Shown: positions 1-12,479 of the stretch, one piece after another | How positions within the stretch are numbered: the stretch's first letter is position 1 | Layout: every line of letters begins with the position of its first letter | From: Diadema setosum | Lineage: Eukaryota; Echinodermata; Echinoidea; Diadematoida; Diadematidae | Assembly (NCBI GenBank): GCA_033980235.1 | Contig: CM067067.1 | Span: 8,516,047 to 8,580,046 of the forward strand | Length of the DNA stretch: 64,000 bases | Direction of reading: 5' to 3' | The notes under the pieces: generated by a model | What the model saw: only the letters and a program-made list of their open reading frames with translations | What the model was told of the DNA's origin: nothing | The model's database searches: none | Translations under genes and position numbers: made by a program

Positions 1-63
1 ACCTTTAATCGCAAATATCTCCTTTTGGCAAATATGGACTTATCGGTTTTTGCGAACAAACTC

Positions 64-66
<3 letters not shown>

Positions 67-109
<43 letters not shown>
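67..109. repeat. (AT)n microsatellite
   Basis: About 20 uninterrupted AT units. Confidence 0.95.
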
Positions 110-110
<1 letters not shown>

Positions 111-510
111 CCTTTTTCTATCTGTATACTGCTCTTCCGCATTTTCGAGGAGGAAAATGTAAACGTAATCGTTACCCTCTTTCATTAAGATTGACATAAA
201 TAAGCTATCCCTACATTCGTAGACAGCTTTATCAGCTATATTATGCGTGTAAATGGTTAATTAATATTTCCCCAAAGATGGAGTGAATTTATTCAAGAAA
301 ACTTGACTCAGAAGACTAAAATTAATGACCTGTACTATTTACTGTACTCAATAAAGTTCGAGAGCAAATTTTCGCCATTCTGTTTATAGATTTTTAAGGT
401 ATAATGAATGCTATTTTATGTACTTAATTGTGTGTGTATGTGTGTGATCTGTGCATGCCTATAATAAAAAACGAATATGTATACATATACATGTATGTGT
501 GCCCATTTGT

Positions 511-513
511 GTA

Positions 514-552
<39 letters not shown>
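511..552. repeat. (GT)n microsatellite
   Basis: About 20 GT units, preceded by imperfect GTAT units. The open frames across it encode only Cys-Val runs and are not genes. Confidence 0.95.
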
Positions 553-555
<3 letters not shown>

Positions 556-879
556 GCTTGAGCGAATGGTCTTTGGATGCTATTACTTTTTGCAAAGTCG
601 AGCTAAAATGACTCTGTCACACGACAAATCACTCTGTCATCTTTCAAGTTTAGGAACACATCGACATCGTTATAGCCATCGTGCATAGTAATGTACCACG
701 AGGATCGATATATTTTAACTATGCATCGACATGTAAAGAACGCATTAATCCAACAAAACAAAATGCATAGACCCACTAAATGAGAGCCTTCCAAAATGAT
801 CTCCCCGTAGCTCTCTATGCTGATCTCTCGTTTTGTTTTGTTTTTGTTTTTGTTTTTGTTTTTGTTTTTTTTTCATTAG

Positions 880-1032
880 GCCCAGTCAGGTGGCAAGCGG
901 ACACCTCCGGCGCCGTTCATGTGGCCTTACACTCATCTCTTTCCGCCTGCCGAACAAGAAACGGATACGATAACAAGATTTCTCGAGGCAGACAAGGAAA
1001 GCCGCAACGATTCACAAGAAGCAGCCCTACAG
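880..1032 (+). CDS. Internal coding exon of an unrecognised gene (51 codons, phase 0-0)
   Basis: A GC-rich block (about 55%) in AT-rich surroundings, directly after a long T-rich tract and the acceptor TTTCATTAG, ending at a CAG/GTTTGT donor. In the frame starting at 880 it is open for exactly 51 codons. It begins AQSGGKRTPPAPFMWPYTH and ends ESRNDSQEAALQ: a Pro/aromatic-rich start, then a charged Glu/Asp/Lys/Arg helix-like end. Another frame is also open, so the frame rests on the splice-site fit and on phase agreement with the exon at 1421. I do not recognise the family. No upstream exon is visible in the window, so the rest of the gene lies to the left. Confidence 0.5.
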
Positions 1033-1420
1033 GTTTGTGGACAGCAAATGCAATAATTTATTGATAACATAAATCATCTTAATTACGATAACAATTACTA
1101 GACATTACCATCAGTGCAAAATGATTGATGGTCGTATTCGCCATAATTATAATCACGACGAATGTCTTAATAGTTAGAATGGTATCTGTGGAAAGAGTGG
1201 TAGCGCTATAAACCAATAAAACGCCAAACAAAGGAAATTTATGTGAACTGCAAACTTTTCATAGCTTGTCAGTGAGCATTCTCATTCGACAGCGTACAAA
1301 TTTCTCTTTCAACTTATCAGTCGTTATCTATTTATCTCATTCATCTTATAATTATACACCATTGAAAGACTCACGAGTATGTACCTTAATTCAATTTCTC
1401 ATTTGGTATTTTCTCTACAG

Positions 1421-1471
1421 ATAATATTTTCAGCTCTTCGGAAAACACAGAAAGAGAGCGATCACTACTAG
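1421..1471 (+). CDS. Candidate terminal exon of the same gene
   Basis: Follows a good acceptor (pyrimidine-rich, TTTTCTCTACAG). It reads in phase 0, matching the phase-0 donor at 1032: IIFSALRKTQKESDHY then TAG. A second AG fourteen bases further on (after TATTTTCAG, exon start 1435) also enters in phase 0 and would give a different, longer tail ending at a TGA near 1520. The sequence alone does not say which acceptor is used; both end the protein here. The predicted C-terminus is short and polar, with no membrane segment. Confidence 0.35.
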   Translation: MIFSALRKTQKESDHY

Positions 1472-1531
1472 CAGTAAATCTAAGCCGTTACCAACCGGAC
1501 TATACCTTCATTTTTGTTGACGTGTAAAGAC

Positions 1532-1693
1532 ATGCTAAAGTGTTCGCAAATACCCGTCGATGCCATATCGATGGATGAAACGGAAGTAATAAGCCGACGA
1601 GATCTATCGCTACCGGGAAGGTGGAACACTCCCAAACTATTATTCTGTTGTTTATTAGATAATGCAGGGGAAAAGACACAGATGCCTTGGTAG
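1532..1693 (+). CDS. Small ORF in the 3' region of the preceding gene
   Basis: An ATG-to-TAG frame of 53 codons, richer in CpG than its surroundings, starting MLKCSQIPVDAISMDETEV. It contains acidic and basic patches and a short Leu/Phe/Cys stretch. It could be an alternative terminal exon of the gene at 880-1471, a piece of its 3' UTR that is open by chance, or an old coding remnant. No homologue comes to mind. Confidence 0.18.
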   Translation: MLKCSQIPVDAISMDETEVISRRDLSLPGRWNTPKLLFCCLLDNAGEKTQMPW

Positions 1694-2197
1694 TGATAAT
1701 AACGTTGCAGGAATAGATACGTTAATGTATTGTGTATATAAGTTTATTTATCAGAGGAGATTTCACGTTTTTCTTGCGCTTACTTCAGCACGTATAATAG
1801 TCCATCAAGAGACGCCATTTTTCCTGTTGTATTCTACTGTCGAAGAGCATACTACTTTTCTTACTGTGCCAAGTCTTTTCAGCAGATAAGATTAATTAAT
1901 ATTCTTAAACCAGTGGAAAAATGAATCACGGTTGAACGATGAATTGAACGAAATGGTGTAACTATTATTCGAGTTAGCATTATGAAAAAAAGGAATATCA
2001 GAAAATCATGTTCTTAGCTTCATGTGAAATGATGTAATATGGGACATCGCAAGTTTTAGAGAACTAGTGATCGGCGAGTAGCTGGAATTAGTAAACTGCT
2101 CACATGGGGTCACGATAGACTGCTTGCTTGTTTGTTGTTGTTTTTTAATGAAATATGACTAATTCTGTATCGTGTCGACAAAGATACATTCTTATTA

Positions 2198-2203
2198 AAT
2201 AAA
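2198..2203 (+). terminator. Possible polyadenylation signal AATAAA
   Basis: AATAAA lies about 730 bases after the candidate stop codon at 1471 in an AT-rich context. It is the first plausible + strand signal I noted after the candidate last exon. Such hexamers are common by chance in this composition. Confidence 0.25.
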
Positions 2204-2209
2204 GTTAAT

Positions 2210-4138
2210 TAAGAGAGAAAGGGAACACATAGTCTTTCTGACAAATGGACACCAATATATTCAAGCATGGTAACATCTAAATTTGGGTTAATGTTTATAC
2301 TTGCATGTTTGTTTGTCTTTCTGCATACTTTATGTAAAATGATATCAAAGCGAATTCTCGATTACAAAGCAAAACAGCTGACATGTACAGAGGCCCTGGA
2401 TGAACTTCATATTTGGAAAGTTATGGACATTCTAAAGGAATTCATTCTGATATCTTTTATTACTTCTCTAAATGTCTATTTCAATAATTTTCAACCTAAT
2501 GATATCCAACATCGAGATAACATCTTATAAGATAAAGAAATAGGTATGTTGTAGTAATACTTGTGTTTCTGTAAAGAAACTGAAATGAAAGCAAATCAAT
2601 GCAAAAGCACCAAATAACTGGACACTGGTTTGATCAGCTATACATTTCTACTTGGGCTAATTATCAGATGATCAGACACTTCAGATTGTTCGTCTTTGAT
2701 ATTCGCATCTCTCACTAAAAAATCGCTAAGTCTCAAGTTTCCTCGCCAATGAAGTTGAAAAGGAATTAATGTGCAGTATTTGGTTTCAAATACAATGCCG
2801 CTAAAGGGTTAACTCAGAACAAAGCAATTAATTTCTTTAAACCAAAATATGATGCATAGATGTTCTTTAGTTTCTCTCATGTCTTTCAATAAAACGTTTT
2901 GTTTTAGTTTCCGATCTCCTTATATCTCGTTCACATATTCTCGTCACTCATGGCGCATTTGTGTACTGTTTTTGTTTTATGTAGTTTGATAAGGAAGGTA
3001 ATAATCGTTTACCCGCTTCGTGTAGCAACAAAAATTTATTCAAATCTATACTATCATTTAGGACACTAACTTGTAATAGGATAATCTACGGGCGTACGGG
3101 GAAGACATGATCGTCTGAGAAAGTGGCCATGTAGATTACATCCAAGCATGTCCTCATTCAGTACTGCGGTGTGTTTTATTTTAACTGGAATATTCCCTGT
3201 CCCTCTTGTTAGTGGTGTACGTGCGAGTGTTTTCCAAGGTGGATTTATATACACACATTATACACACAACTTTGTGCGTGTGTGTGTTTCTTTTCTTGTA
3301 CAAACGTATATATTTGTCAGAGTGCGTGTGTGGGCGTGCAGTGATTGACCAAGACCTCTTTGTATCATGTGTTTCCTTTCCGCCACCTGTTGGAAATTCA
3401 TAACGTGAAAAGGCGGGCAAAAAGCTGTCCTTTCGCAGAGAGAAGAAAGCAATTTGCCTGTTGATTGGCTTTTTGGTGTCAAATGGTAGTTTAACAGATG
3501 CGTGGTGCAAGGAGTATAATGTCGATGTGCTTAACGTGGTTAAAGTGTCACCTTGACGTTTGTATCAACTGTTTGTATCGAAGGGAAAAGAAGCATCAAG
3601 ACGACATGTGATACAGTTATTTTGGTCTTCATAAAGTACGGAGGATATGGCAGTATCAATTATGATACAACAGGTGGACCATTAATGAAACTATGATGAA
3701 TCTATACACCAGTTGCCCGTTGCCATTATGCTCCCCTTCAGAATGTGTTCAGTGATCGACTTCTTTTAACTAACTTCGTGGTTATCTTCTGGTCATTACG
3801 TCACTGTAACAAGTCTTTTGTTGTTCAGTGAATGCAAATGAAAGAAAATTTCTGTCTTGTTTAGTTCGTAGTTGTTTCTCAGATTACAATGACTTGTGTA
3901 ATGCCACCAATTAGCAAGATGATCAGCAAATACCTTTTGGAGTAACATAATAATGAATTGTCTTATATTTAGTTTGAAAAAACATAATTGTGATGAGGCA
4001 CTACCACGACATAATTACAATGTATAAGGCGAGCTCCAAAATCTGTGCTCAGGAAATGTACCGATATTCTGTATTACATGCAGGCATTTGACCGAATATT
4101 TCTCGTCGACAACCTCGTTTCTGAGGAGAGTTTGAGAC
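2210..4138. other. Intergenic stretch, no supported gene
   Basis: AT-rich DNA with short (GT)n-like segments near 3270-3340. An 87-codon ATG frame at 2267-2530 has a hydrophobic start but no splice or homology support. Nothing else stands out. Confidence 0.4.
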
Positions 4139-4438
4139 TTTAAACCCTTTGTTACGTCATTGCTTCGTCTGGAACTCCCGGAGGACGGAAGTCCGCTCCG
4201 ACACATGGACAAAGCTCTCTCACTTTATGTGGGCGCACGTAGGGCGCCGTTCAATTCGCTTCATCCGATACCGTCATTAAACAACAGTCCCGAATCTGCT
4301 TTAAACTGGCAAGGCTCTTATCCTAAATACGGTCTTGCCATTTCGATTTCATGCCCCGTTATACTGAGAGGTGACATGGCACACACAATCCGTTGCTGTC
4401 TTATATTTTGTGTGGACAGATTTTGTGAATATACTTGA
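4139..4438. other. CpG-richer block with open frames on both strands, unidentified
   Basis: Composition rises to about 50% GC between 4150 and 4370. On +, a frame stays open for about 100 codons (contains RLELPEDGSPLRHMDKALS). On -, 4015-4212 is also open (starts MSMCRSGLPSSGSSRRS). No family is recognisable in either. It may be a GC-rich promoter/5' UTR or a decayed exon. Confidence 0.2.
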
Positions 4439-4641
4439 CAGTCGACTGATTATGACGATTTTTTGTTGACGCGAAGAAACGTAAGCGCAACCATCACTTT
4501 CAATGAAAGCAGTCTTGTGTTCTTATTTTATTGTCCCTTGATTAGTTTAGAGGAAAGGAATGAGAGAGAGAGAGAGAAATTAGAATATTATATGTTTGTA
4601 TGTTTGCACTTGTTTTCCAGTATGCTTGTTTATTTGTTTGT

Positions 4642-4698
4642 TTGTGTGTGTGTGTGTGTGTGTGTGAGTGTGTGTGTGTGTGTGCGTGTGTGTGTTTG
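4642..4698. repeat. (GT)n microsatellite, imperfect
   Basis: GT units with scattered GA and GC interruptions, following TTTG repeats. Confidence 0.9.
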
Positions 4699-4739
4699 TG
4701 CCAGCCAGGAGGAATATGGATTATTGCTAAAATAAGTGT

Positions 4740-7700
4740 TGCTTTGTTGGTGTTGTACCAGAACCTATTTTTCTTAATGTGTGTATCGCTCGTTATTTCT
4801 TTTTATTTTGAATGTTCATAAGAGCAGTTCTATTAAAGTTTACATCATTGAGCCCTATATTCTCCGTTTTCCCTTAAAACTATGTAAGATGAGACTCGTC
4901 TCCATTCCGCCAAAATACGCTACATCAAGGACATGCATGTCAACATTGACAAAAAGCCCATTCCCTTAGTTAGCTCCTTTAATCGTTAACGTCTTCTAAA
5001 TCGAACTCAGTGTACAGTGATAACTGTGATTTTTTTTTTTTTTTTTTTAGAAACTACGGTATATCGGAGCAAAACGGAAACATTACGAACGTAGATGACT
5101 ATTTCTACGATGTAGGCAATACCGGAGATGTGGCATGATGTTATTCAATGTTGCGCAGTTACAACTGTGTGTAGCAGGGACATACGTACGTGGCTACCAT
5201 TTCACAAACTATATTTGATGGGTCATACCACAACCATGCATGCTGACAACAGAATGAATTCTTACAAATTGGTCACTTCTTGCTGTTGTTTCCTGTTCCA
5301 TAAGTTTCTACCTTCATTCAACTTTGCGTGACGATTGACGAGGTAAACAATGAGGACCACTTTGCTATAGGGATTTAGTCCTTTTACTCGTATCATACCA
5401 TCAATGGCGCGTGCCCGACGTGATCGGGTTACAAACCAATTTCATGTCGTGATAAATCAGACCATGGAGATATACGGTACCTCCATGATCAGACGATGCC
5501 CTGACGTTTAACTTCCCCTGGGCTACAAGGAAAATAGGCGAAACAATTTTGACATTGTTTTCGACTCTTCTATCATGACAGTAGTCTTAATGAATAAACA
5601 AACAAACATGCAACCAAATACACACGTAGGAGCCTAGTCGAACAGTTTCTTTACGCATTGATATAGATGGATGTATTATTTGATTTATAGAAATGAGGTT
5701 AAACTTCAAAGATCAATCAACTTGTATAATGCATGAGCTCTAGATGTTCATGAATAGTATGTAGGGCCTGTGGTATACTTATACCTACTGGATATGGCTA
5801 CGCTCGTACTTGCCCACTGCTTTTCAACTTGGAGATCGAGTCTTCTAAATCTGTGTGAAACGCTTTATCATCAAGTCCCACCGTTCTCATGAATTTTTAT
5901 TTTGTTTTTGTTCTGTTCTGTTTTGGGGGATAGCTTTTGTGGGTCACGCAGACTAAAACAATTATCAGGAAAAAATAATGAACGCTACACACGATTATCT
6001 ATTTCGTTGATTAAGTGTCTATCTATATGTTGATTACACAGACATCACACTCCAATCTATTTTTTAACGTATTCCACGATGACTGACAGCATGTAAGTCA
6101 GGGAAAAAGTAAATTGTCTCTAGTGGACCACACATATGGTAATGATGCGGTGTTCATAAATCTTTTTTTTTTTTCTAATGTTGCAGAGAAAATTTGATTT
6201 AGATTGCTGTATAGGATTGATTGCGGACTTAAGCGTTTTTAAATGTTAGAAAATAAAATCAGGTCATCACAACGAAAATAAACTCACTGATACTTTGTTC
6301 CAGAAGAAAAATCAGTCAATAAATATTTATACTCATCGTGCTGTCGATATTTCATAAGTTAGTGAATAATATGTCCAGAGTTAAGTCTAAGGTGAATATG
6401 GCAAACGAAGCATTTTTTTCACTCAATGCATAAGTACATGTATATTGAAAACCATTTCACTTTCGTTATCTTAGCACCTATTGCAATGTATCGCTACTGT
6501 TAGTTTTTTTTTTCCTATTATTGTTGCCTTCTCTGTACAATTGTATGCATTGTTTTTGTCACTTAAGAAAGTGAGATTTATGTTTGTATATTATGGAAAA
6601 AACGAATAAGTATGAACTTGAACTTGAACTTGAACCAACAGACAAAATACACTTTGCTATACTTTCAACCATGCAGGTAAATGGCATAAAAGCTTTTAAC
6701 TGTAGTAATGTTATATATGCAATAAACATGACACATATTATGATATCGACAGAGATAAATGTACTGTCTCTAACGTCTTCACTATTTGTCGGTTTTTCCG
6801 AATGTATATTCCACTCTGTCTTATACTATTAGGCCTACTGTCATTTCTAGACTTTCAGCACAACTTAGACCTATATCAATACCGCAATTAGCATTACTTT
6901 CTTGTGTTTTATTGTTTGTATTATTTTTTTTATGGCCAAGGCCACAGTTATTTTATTGATAATAGCAAAATCTACTCACAGTTGTTCGATTCAATTCAAG
7001 TCAATTCAGTTCAGTTCATTTAAATTCAATTCAGTTTAATCTATATTTCCATCAACAAAAATTGATACATAATACAAAGTATGCATTTTCAATTCATGTT
7101 ATTGAGCAATTTGAAAAAAAAAATACCAGTCATGAAATATAATTCAAAATATATATCTATATACCCAAGGATGATTACATATCGAGAAAACATTGTCATC
7201 ATCATTTTGAATGTTATCACTTTTAGAATTTATGTTGTTTTTACTCAAGTACCATCGTCACCATTATAATCATTGCTACTGGATTACTACCATTTTCACC
7301 AAGATTTTCACCAGATTATACATAAATCACCCAATTTTCATGACATTTTATTTGCAAAATGGTCTGCCCTGGAGGAGCATCATTGTTCAAATCGCTGTAA
7401 AACACTACCGCAGTATGATATACAGACTATAGATATTATCCTGCTATAACTGAGTTGCTTTTACTGCGAAACATATCAAGGCGTTTGAAATAAAAATAAG
7501 CTTTCATTTCTAATGCAGCTTATACTTTGGTATTATCACAAAAAGATTTTAAAAGATTGTCTGCTAACTACTTATGATTCCTCAGAAAAACTCAAGAAAC
7601 TTGAAGGGGGCAGCAATCGGCAATGAGAGACGTGTTGCGCATCAAAGCCAGGCAATTGCCATTAGAAAGCTAGGGCAGAAAGATTGATTCCATAATCCTC

Positions 7701-7770
7701 ATAAACATGCATTTGTAGAACTCATATTTATGTGCGTGTTGATGTGGGTGAGTGTATATTGTGTATACAT
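4740..7770. other. Gene-free AT-rich stretch with a retrotransposon-like tail
   Basis: No exon is supported. Around 6540-6638 an AT-rich segment ends in repeats of the hexamer GAACTT (6608-6637), like the 3' microsatellite tail of a non-LTR element on +. At about 6990-7040 degenerate TTCAATTCAG-type repeats look like another tail, in the opposite orientation. Confidence 0.35.
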
Positions 7771-7860
7771 GTTACTACCCAGGGGCGGCGCTATACGTTT
7801 TTGAAAGTGAGGGGCAGACTGTATTATGTGAAGAGGGACATCGAAGCGTTTTTAGGATGT

Positions 7861-8130
7861 AAGGGGGGGGGGAGGGATTTTTTTGCTGAAACTTATCTGC
7901 CAAAATTCGGCAGGCAAGCCCACAAAAAAAGTCTCACACTTTTGGCTGCCACTGTACTTCCCTCCCAAAATTGCCTGACAGGCAAAAAATAAAAACCACC
8001 CCCCCCCCCCCCAAAAAAAAAAAAAAAAACCAAAAAAAAAAACCAACAACAACAAAAAAACACAAACAAAAACAAAAAACAAAGAAAAAAGTCAGACCCT
8101 ATATCTTCTGAAAAAAAAAAAAAAATAGTA
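7861..8130. repeat. Low-complexity poly-G, poly-C and poly-A cluster
   Basis: A G-run at 7863-7872, a C-run at about 7998-8012, then CA/AAC-rich and A-rich DNA to 8130. Open frames on the minus strand are Phe/Gly homopolymers and are not genes. Confidence 0.85.
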
Positions 8131-8332
8131 TGTCACCTCCCCCGGGTGCCCTGACTACCACCTCACACGGTGTAACACTCGAGTAAACTAACCTTTTTCG
8201 CATGGTTGGCATATTCTCTTGTCTTGTATATCACGTCCTCGACATACTGAGACTATGTTAGTCCGAAGACTGTCCGTTAAAGGGAACAGGTTGAGAGGAA
8301 TGAGGTAAAAAAAGGGAAAAAACTCTCAGGAC

Positions 8333-8380
8333 CCTCCCCCTCCCCCCCCCCCCCTTTTACCACCCCCCCCCCCCCCCCCA

Positions 8381-8415
<35 letters not shown>
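8333..8415. repeat. Poly-C, poly-A and (AG)n cluster
   Basis: Two C-runs (about 8333-8379) followed by an A-run and an (AG)n run (to about 8411). Confidence 0.9.
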
Positions 8416-8421
<6 letters not shown>

Positions 8422-9547
8422 AAAGTCTTTTAAAAGGGTGTTAAGGGTTTTTATATAATATCGTCCCGCCCACGATTCTACGCGCTTCCGCTTGTCTTGC
8501 TGACAGCTAATTTTCTGTCACTATGATGTTTAACGAGCCGACATACCACATACACTAACAATAGAGCTAGCTCCATGCGCTAACATAGCTTGTACATCCC
8601 GTGACGCAATAATTTCTACGTGGGTGTGATGTGATACCTACGGCCAATACCAGTGGCAGTTCTTATAGTTGTCGCACCTCCAGTGACGTCACTGAAAGTG
8701 TATGAGTTCTGCCTGAAGATCCCATTTACCCATTAGCTGACCAATTAAGAATGAAGAATAGTCAAAGAATAATCACGTCAAAGCACGTGTAAGATAACTG
8801 ATAAAACTTTCTCTAGACTGACCGAGGAAGATAAATACACTATACCAATACAGATGAAAATAGCCATGATCGAATAAGTATGGCATAAGTAGGCCCACCG
8901 TCCTGAAAGTGGACAATGCGACAGTTAATGAGCGACAAAATTAAGTGATAGCCAAATGCATGTAATTACTGCAGTATTTACACTTATTCATAGGCCCTAT
9001 TATTCATTCACAACTTGATGCTCCTTGCTTGAGTGGTCATAACGCAATTAACTTTTTGATTCTTTAGCATTGAAATTGCAGTCATCAGCGGACGTGATTT
9101 TGGATTGATACATTCATAAAACTGCTTTGCTTTCTCTTTGCTCATCGAATTTATATATATCAGCTGTTTTCAATTCACATCAATTTGTCTTATTATAAAC
9201 TCACGGAGTAAACGAGGGTACATAAAAAGACATGTGAAAATATAAATACTTTCATTTCAAGGTATTCGGGTTTATGTAGATAATCATTGAGATCCGCACA
9301 CTCTACCTATATTTTAAGCTTACTGCCATTCATTTCACATAATACGAAACTTATCATATCATTTTAGCTTCTGCTGGGTATTGCTGCTTTTTACTGATCA
9401 TCACTAGTCAATTCAATAGTTTTGTTCATATCAGGATAGTTGTTTGGTTTACATGCTTTTTACCATTTACCAAAAAAACAAAAAAACAAACAAACAACAA
9501 TACATTGCCTGAGCATAGATCATGAGTGTCATGGGGTGTAATTTTTC

Positions 9548-9581
<34 letters not shown>
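9548..9581. repeat. (TTG)n microsatellite
   Basis: About 11 TTG units; on the minus strand this reads as a poly-Asn run inside an otherwise unsupported frame. Confidence 0.95.
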
Positions 9582-10079
9582 CATGGTGTTTTTCATTCAG
9601 CCTGAGTATACGCCATATCTGCCGCAAAATAAATGGCTCTCTGCGAAGTGCGTTCCAGCGATCAGAAAGGTTTTGAGCCGTTGAGGGCGACATTCCTCCC
9701 AAGTGTAAGCCTGGCAATGATAGCGATTCATGTCCCATTTTCCTGCAGTCCATCAAACTCCATGGCTCTGATGGTTCCGCAAGTCGCATACTCATTGCCC
9801 AGCGATATTTTAGGTGTATGAGGATGTTATCCAGAAGTCAGTGATGTGAAATGTACAAAAATCATTACAGGTCAGTGTAATGCAAACGGAAGCAAAGAAA
9901 ATGTTTCTATTATTTTTTGTCACAAGTTAGATTGATTAGGGCCTATAACATCAAATTAAAATAGTGCCTTTTGGCAGTCAATAATGGCTGCATTCACTCG
10001 ACGAAAGTAAATATTCACCATTGTCACTAGGGCCTACTGCTTATTCGCAAATGAAATATCCTTTATTTCATCCTATTTT

Positions 10080-10111
10080 TGCCCCCCCCCCCAAAAAAAA
10101 AAAAAAAAAAC

Positions 10112-10145
<34 letters not shown>

Positions 10146-10205
10146 AACAACAAAAAACACACAAGCAAACAAAAAAACCACAAAACAAAAACAAAAACAA
10201 AAAAC
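10080..10205. repeat. C-run, A-run and (CAA)n low complexity
   Basis: A C-run and A-run (10082-10110), then about 11 CAA units and CAAAA-type DNA. Confidence 0.9.
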
Positions 10206-10410
10206 GAAAACTGTTTTCCTCTCCCTTACTCTGATAAACATTTAGGAATTTATAGGAAGTTGTATTTTACCTCAAGAAAACTGAAGGGAATCTTCAGCCA
10301 AGAGCTTTTATCTCCTCTTATCATTGTATACCCACGCCAGATGTCCCCTCTGTCCCATTAAACTCGTCGATCTTGTATACTATACGCAAAATTCGTTCCT
10401 TACCACCACG

Positions 10411-10508
10411 AGTCAGTCGAGACTGCAATGAAACTCATGTGTGCTTTTACGCTTCTAGTCAGTAGAGACTGCAATAACTGCTGCAGCTATATGTGCTTTT
10501 ACGCTTCT
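10411..10508 (+). repeat. Tandem duplication, unit about 46-52 bp
   Basis: Two adjacent copies of a segment that begins AGTCAGTCGAGACTGCAAT and ends GTGCTTTTACGCTTCT. The second copy carries a few extra bases in its middle. Confidence 0.7.
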
Positions 10509-11555
10509 TTTATTCATAAAGCAATAACCCATACTTACGGAACAGCCTATAATTAAGATAAGGGACAAGAGTAGAGTTGTCCTACATGTGTAATATATAT
10601 TCTGGTATTTGGAAGGGCGAAGTTTCATTATTGTAGAATTCTTGTTCTTCATTGCAAATCAATCTTTGAGAAATGACTTACCTAATATACCGCCATCACC
10701 GGCAAATTGCATACATAGCGCGGAGCCATGCTGTGGCGGTCAAAATGAACATGCCTCGACTAAAAACAAAATTGTGTGCAGTTCATATTTGTCTAGACAA
10801 AGTGCAAGTCACTTTTTAAGTGATTTGAAATGACTTTTAGTTGCTATATTAGGACATTAAGGCGAAATTTTTCTCATATCGGAAGGGAAGTCTAGTGTTC
10901 ATTTTCATATACGTTTAAGCGTCAAGGCATTGTTTACCATTGGGAGCAATAATTAAAAATTGATCAAGTTATCACATTTGATGCATATGTCAGCTGTATG
11001 TGTGACAGTTGTATCACAAAACATCCTATACCATATTGCATTGCAATTGCAATAAATCCTAAAACGTATGGAGATATCATTATTTTTCTCATTAAACCAT
11101 TACTGTAGACTGCTTATTGTAGAAACAATTTTATTATAACTATTGTTCACATTTTGTATATTGTTAACAATACTTCAATGATTATACTGACTAAAATGTT
11201 TACATTGGTTGTTTCTATCCCTAACTTACATTTAAGAACTATTCTAAGCACTAGAGCTGTTTTTTTTTTTTTTTTTATCTGCAAATGGTAAATAATGCCT
11301 TTAAGATTCACCATTTTCCTTTCCATGCGATCTTTTTCGTGATAAACCTACATACTGTCTGTCCAAGGATCTATGCGCCTTCTTGGTCTGTTATAATGAT
11401 TGGAGGCATCGAATTCATGTCATAGAACTAACTTTATAATCTCTCCTGATTGAGGGTATGCGGCAGTACTAGCCGGAGCAGCAGTAATAGCCGTTATCTT
11501 ACCACGTTGAACATGGTGATAAAAGAAAATCGTATGTACCCCATCTCCCCGTACC

Positions 11556-11635
11556 CCTCCCCCCCCCCCCCCCCCATTAAAAAAAAATGAATTAAAAAAA
11601 AAATGAGATTAGGGTCTAACAGCAAAAAAAAAAAA
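11556..11635. repeat. Poly-C then A-rich low complexity
   Basis: A C-run at about 11558-11575 followed by several A-runs up to 11639. Confidence 0.9.
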
Positions 11636-12042
11636 AAAATGGAAAAACCAAATGGAAGTTTAACACAACCACGTCCAACAAGCTTGCCTTTTTAGTGGAA
11701 CACTCTCCGTTGTTATGATTTCTTTTTGTTGTTCTCGTGACAAAGTGTGCATTGTCCTTTTTTGTTATAATATCATTCGTCCATACAAATTGTGTTCGAT
11801 GAATCGTCCTTATCAGATGAATGGAAGTCAAATTGACAACTTGTACCACTTTGAATCATGTTTTTTTTTCTTTGATGGAAATAAATAAACTATTGAATTA
11901 ATTGAAAACCAACGAGGCCATGGCAGCTATTTCTAGGAGTCAGGCGATTCTAACTCTGAAATGAGTCTGAAATTCTGATTCTGAAAATATTTACATAATG
12001 CATAGACATATGCCTAGTATTGTACCTATAACTTTGAACATT

Positions 12043-12260
12043 AAAGGGGCCCTGAAATCCAAATGCATGTTGATCTGTGTTGATTTATGATACCCTCAAC
12101 ATCACTTTTGCGGTGAAACAAACATCTAGAAACATTCCATATATTTTTAACGATTTTTTTCTTCTATTTTTCTTCAGATTACTTGGGAACGCCCACAAAA
12201 AAAAAAAAAATCCTTCAAAACCAATATTCTTGAGATGACATCATCTGTCAATCATTGCTA
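12043..12260. mobile_element. Possible left end of a TTAA-type MITE
   Basis: Begins TTAAAGGGGCCCTGAAATCC, resembling the TTAA-AGG ends of the complete MITEs further right. I could not find the matching inverted right end, so the element is either truncated or not a MITE. Confidence 0.3.
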
Positions 12261-12479
12261 AAGCACTGAAATGTTTAACAAAGACATTGGAATGCACCTT
12301 CCCCTCGACTCAGCATAACTTGCATGTTCACTCGCTATGTCTTTTGTTAGTCACATTAATATCACAGAAACATGCAAGTTGTAGAGGGAAAAAAAAGAAG
12401 CAACAGGGGACCTAGAACAACCATCCGCGTCATCTTTCAATGTTAATGTTCACTTTCTGTCATTTGTTACGTTCACCAG

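Larger units (their letters stand above)
1..879. other. Gene-free left edge with microsatellites
   Basis: I see no exon here. The stretch is AT-rich and contains an (AT)n run at 67-109, a (GT)n run at 511-552 and a T-rich (TTTTTG)n tract at about 831-873. The T-rich tract doubles as the pyrimidine tract before the exon at 880. It is probably intron of the gene whose 3' end follows. Confidence 0.5.
8416..12040. other. Gene-free stretch with a CpG-richer patch and simple repeats
   Basis: No exon is supported. 8460-8720 is CpG-richer and holds the palindrome CAGTGACGTCACTG (8681-8694), which contains a perfect CRE octamer. 9595-9830 is a GC-richer block with open frames. At about 11840-11910 an AT-rich segment ending GATGGAAATAAATAAAC plus ATTGA-type repeats resembles a non-LTR 3' end. 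Confidence 0.35.

Noticed and set aside
2267..2530. 87-codon + strand ORF with hydrophobic start
   Set aside because: AT-rich, no splice sites, no family resemblance; expected by chance.
7852..8082. Minus-strand ORFs of Phe/Val/Gly
   Set aside because: Translation of poly-A/poly-C low complexity.
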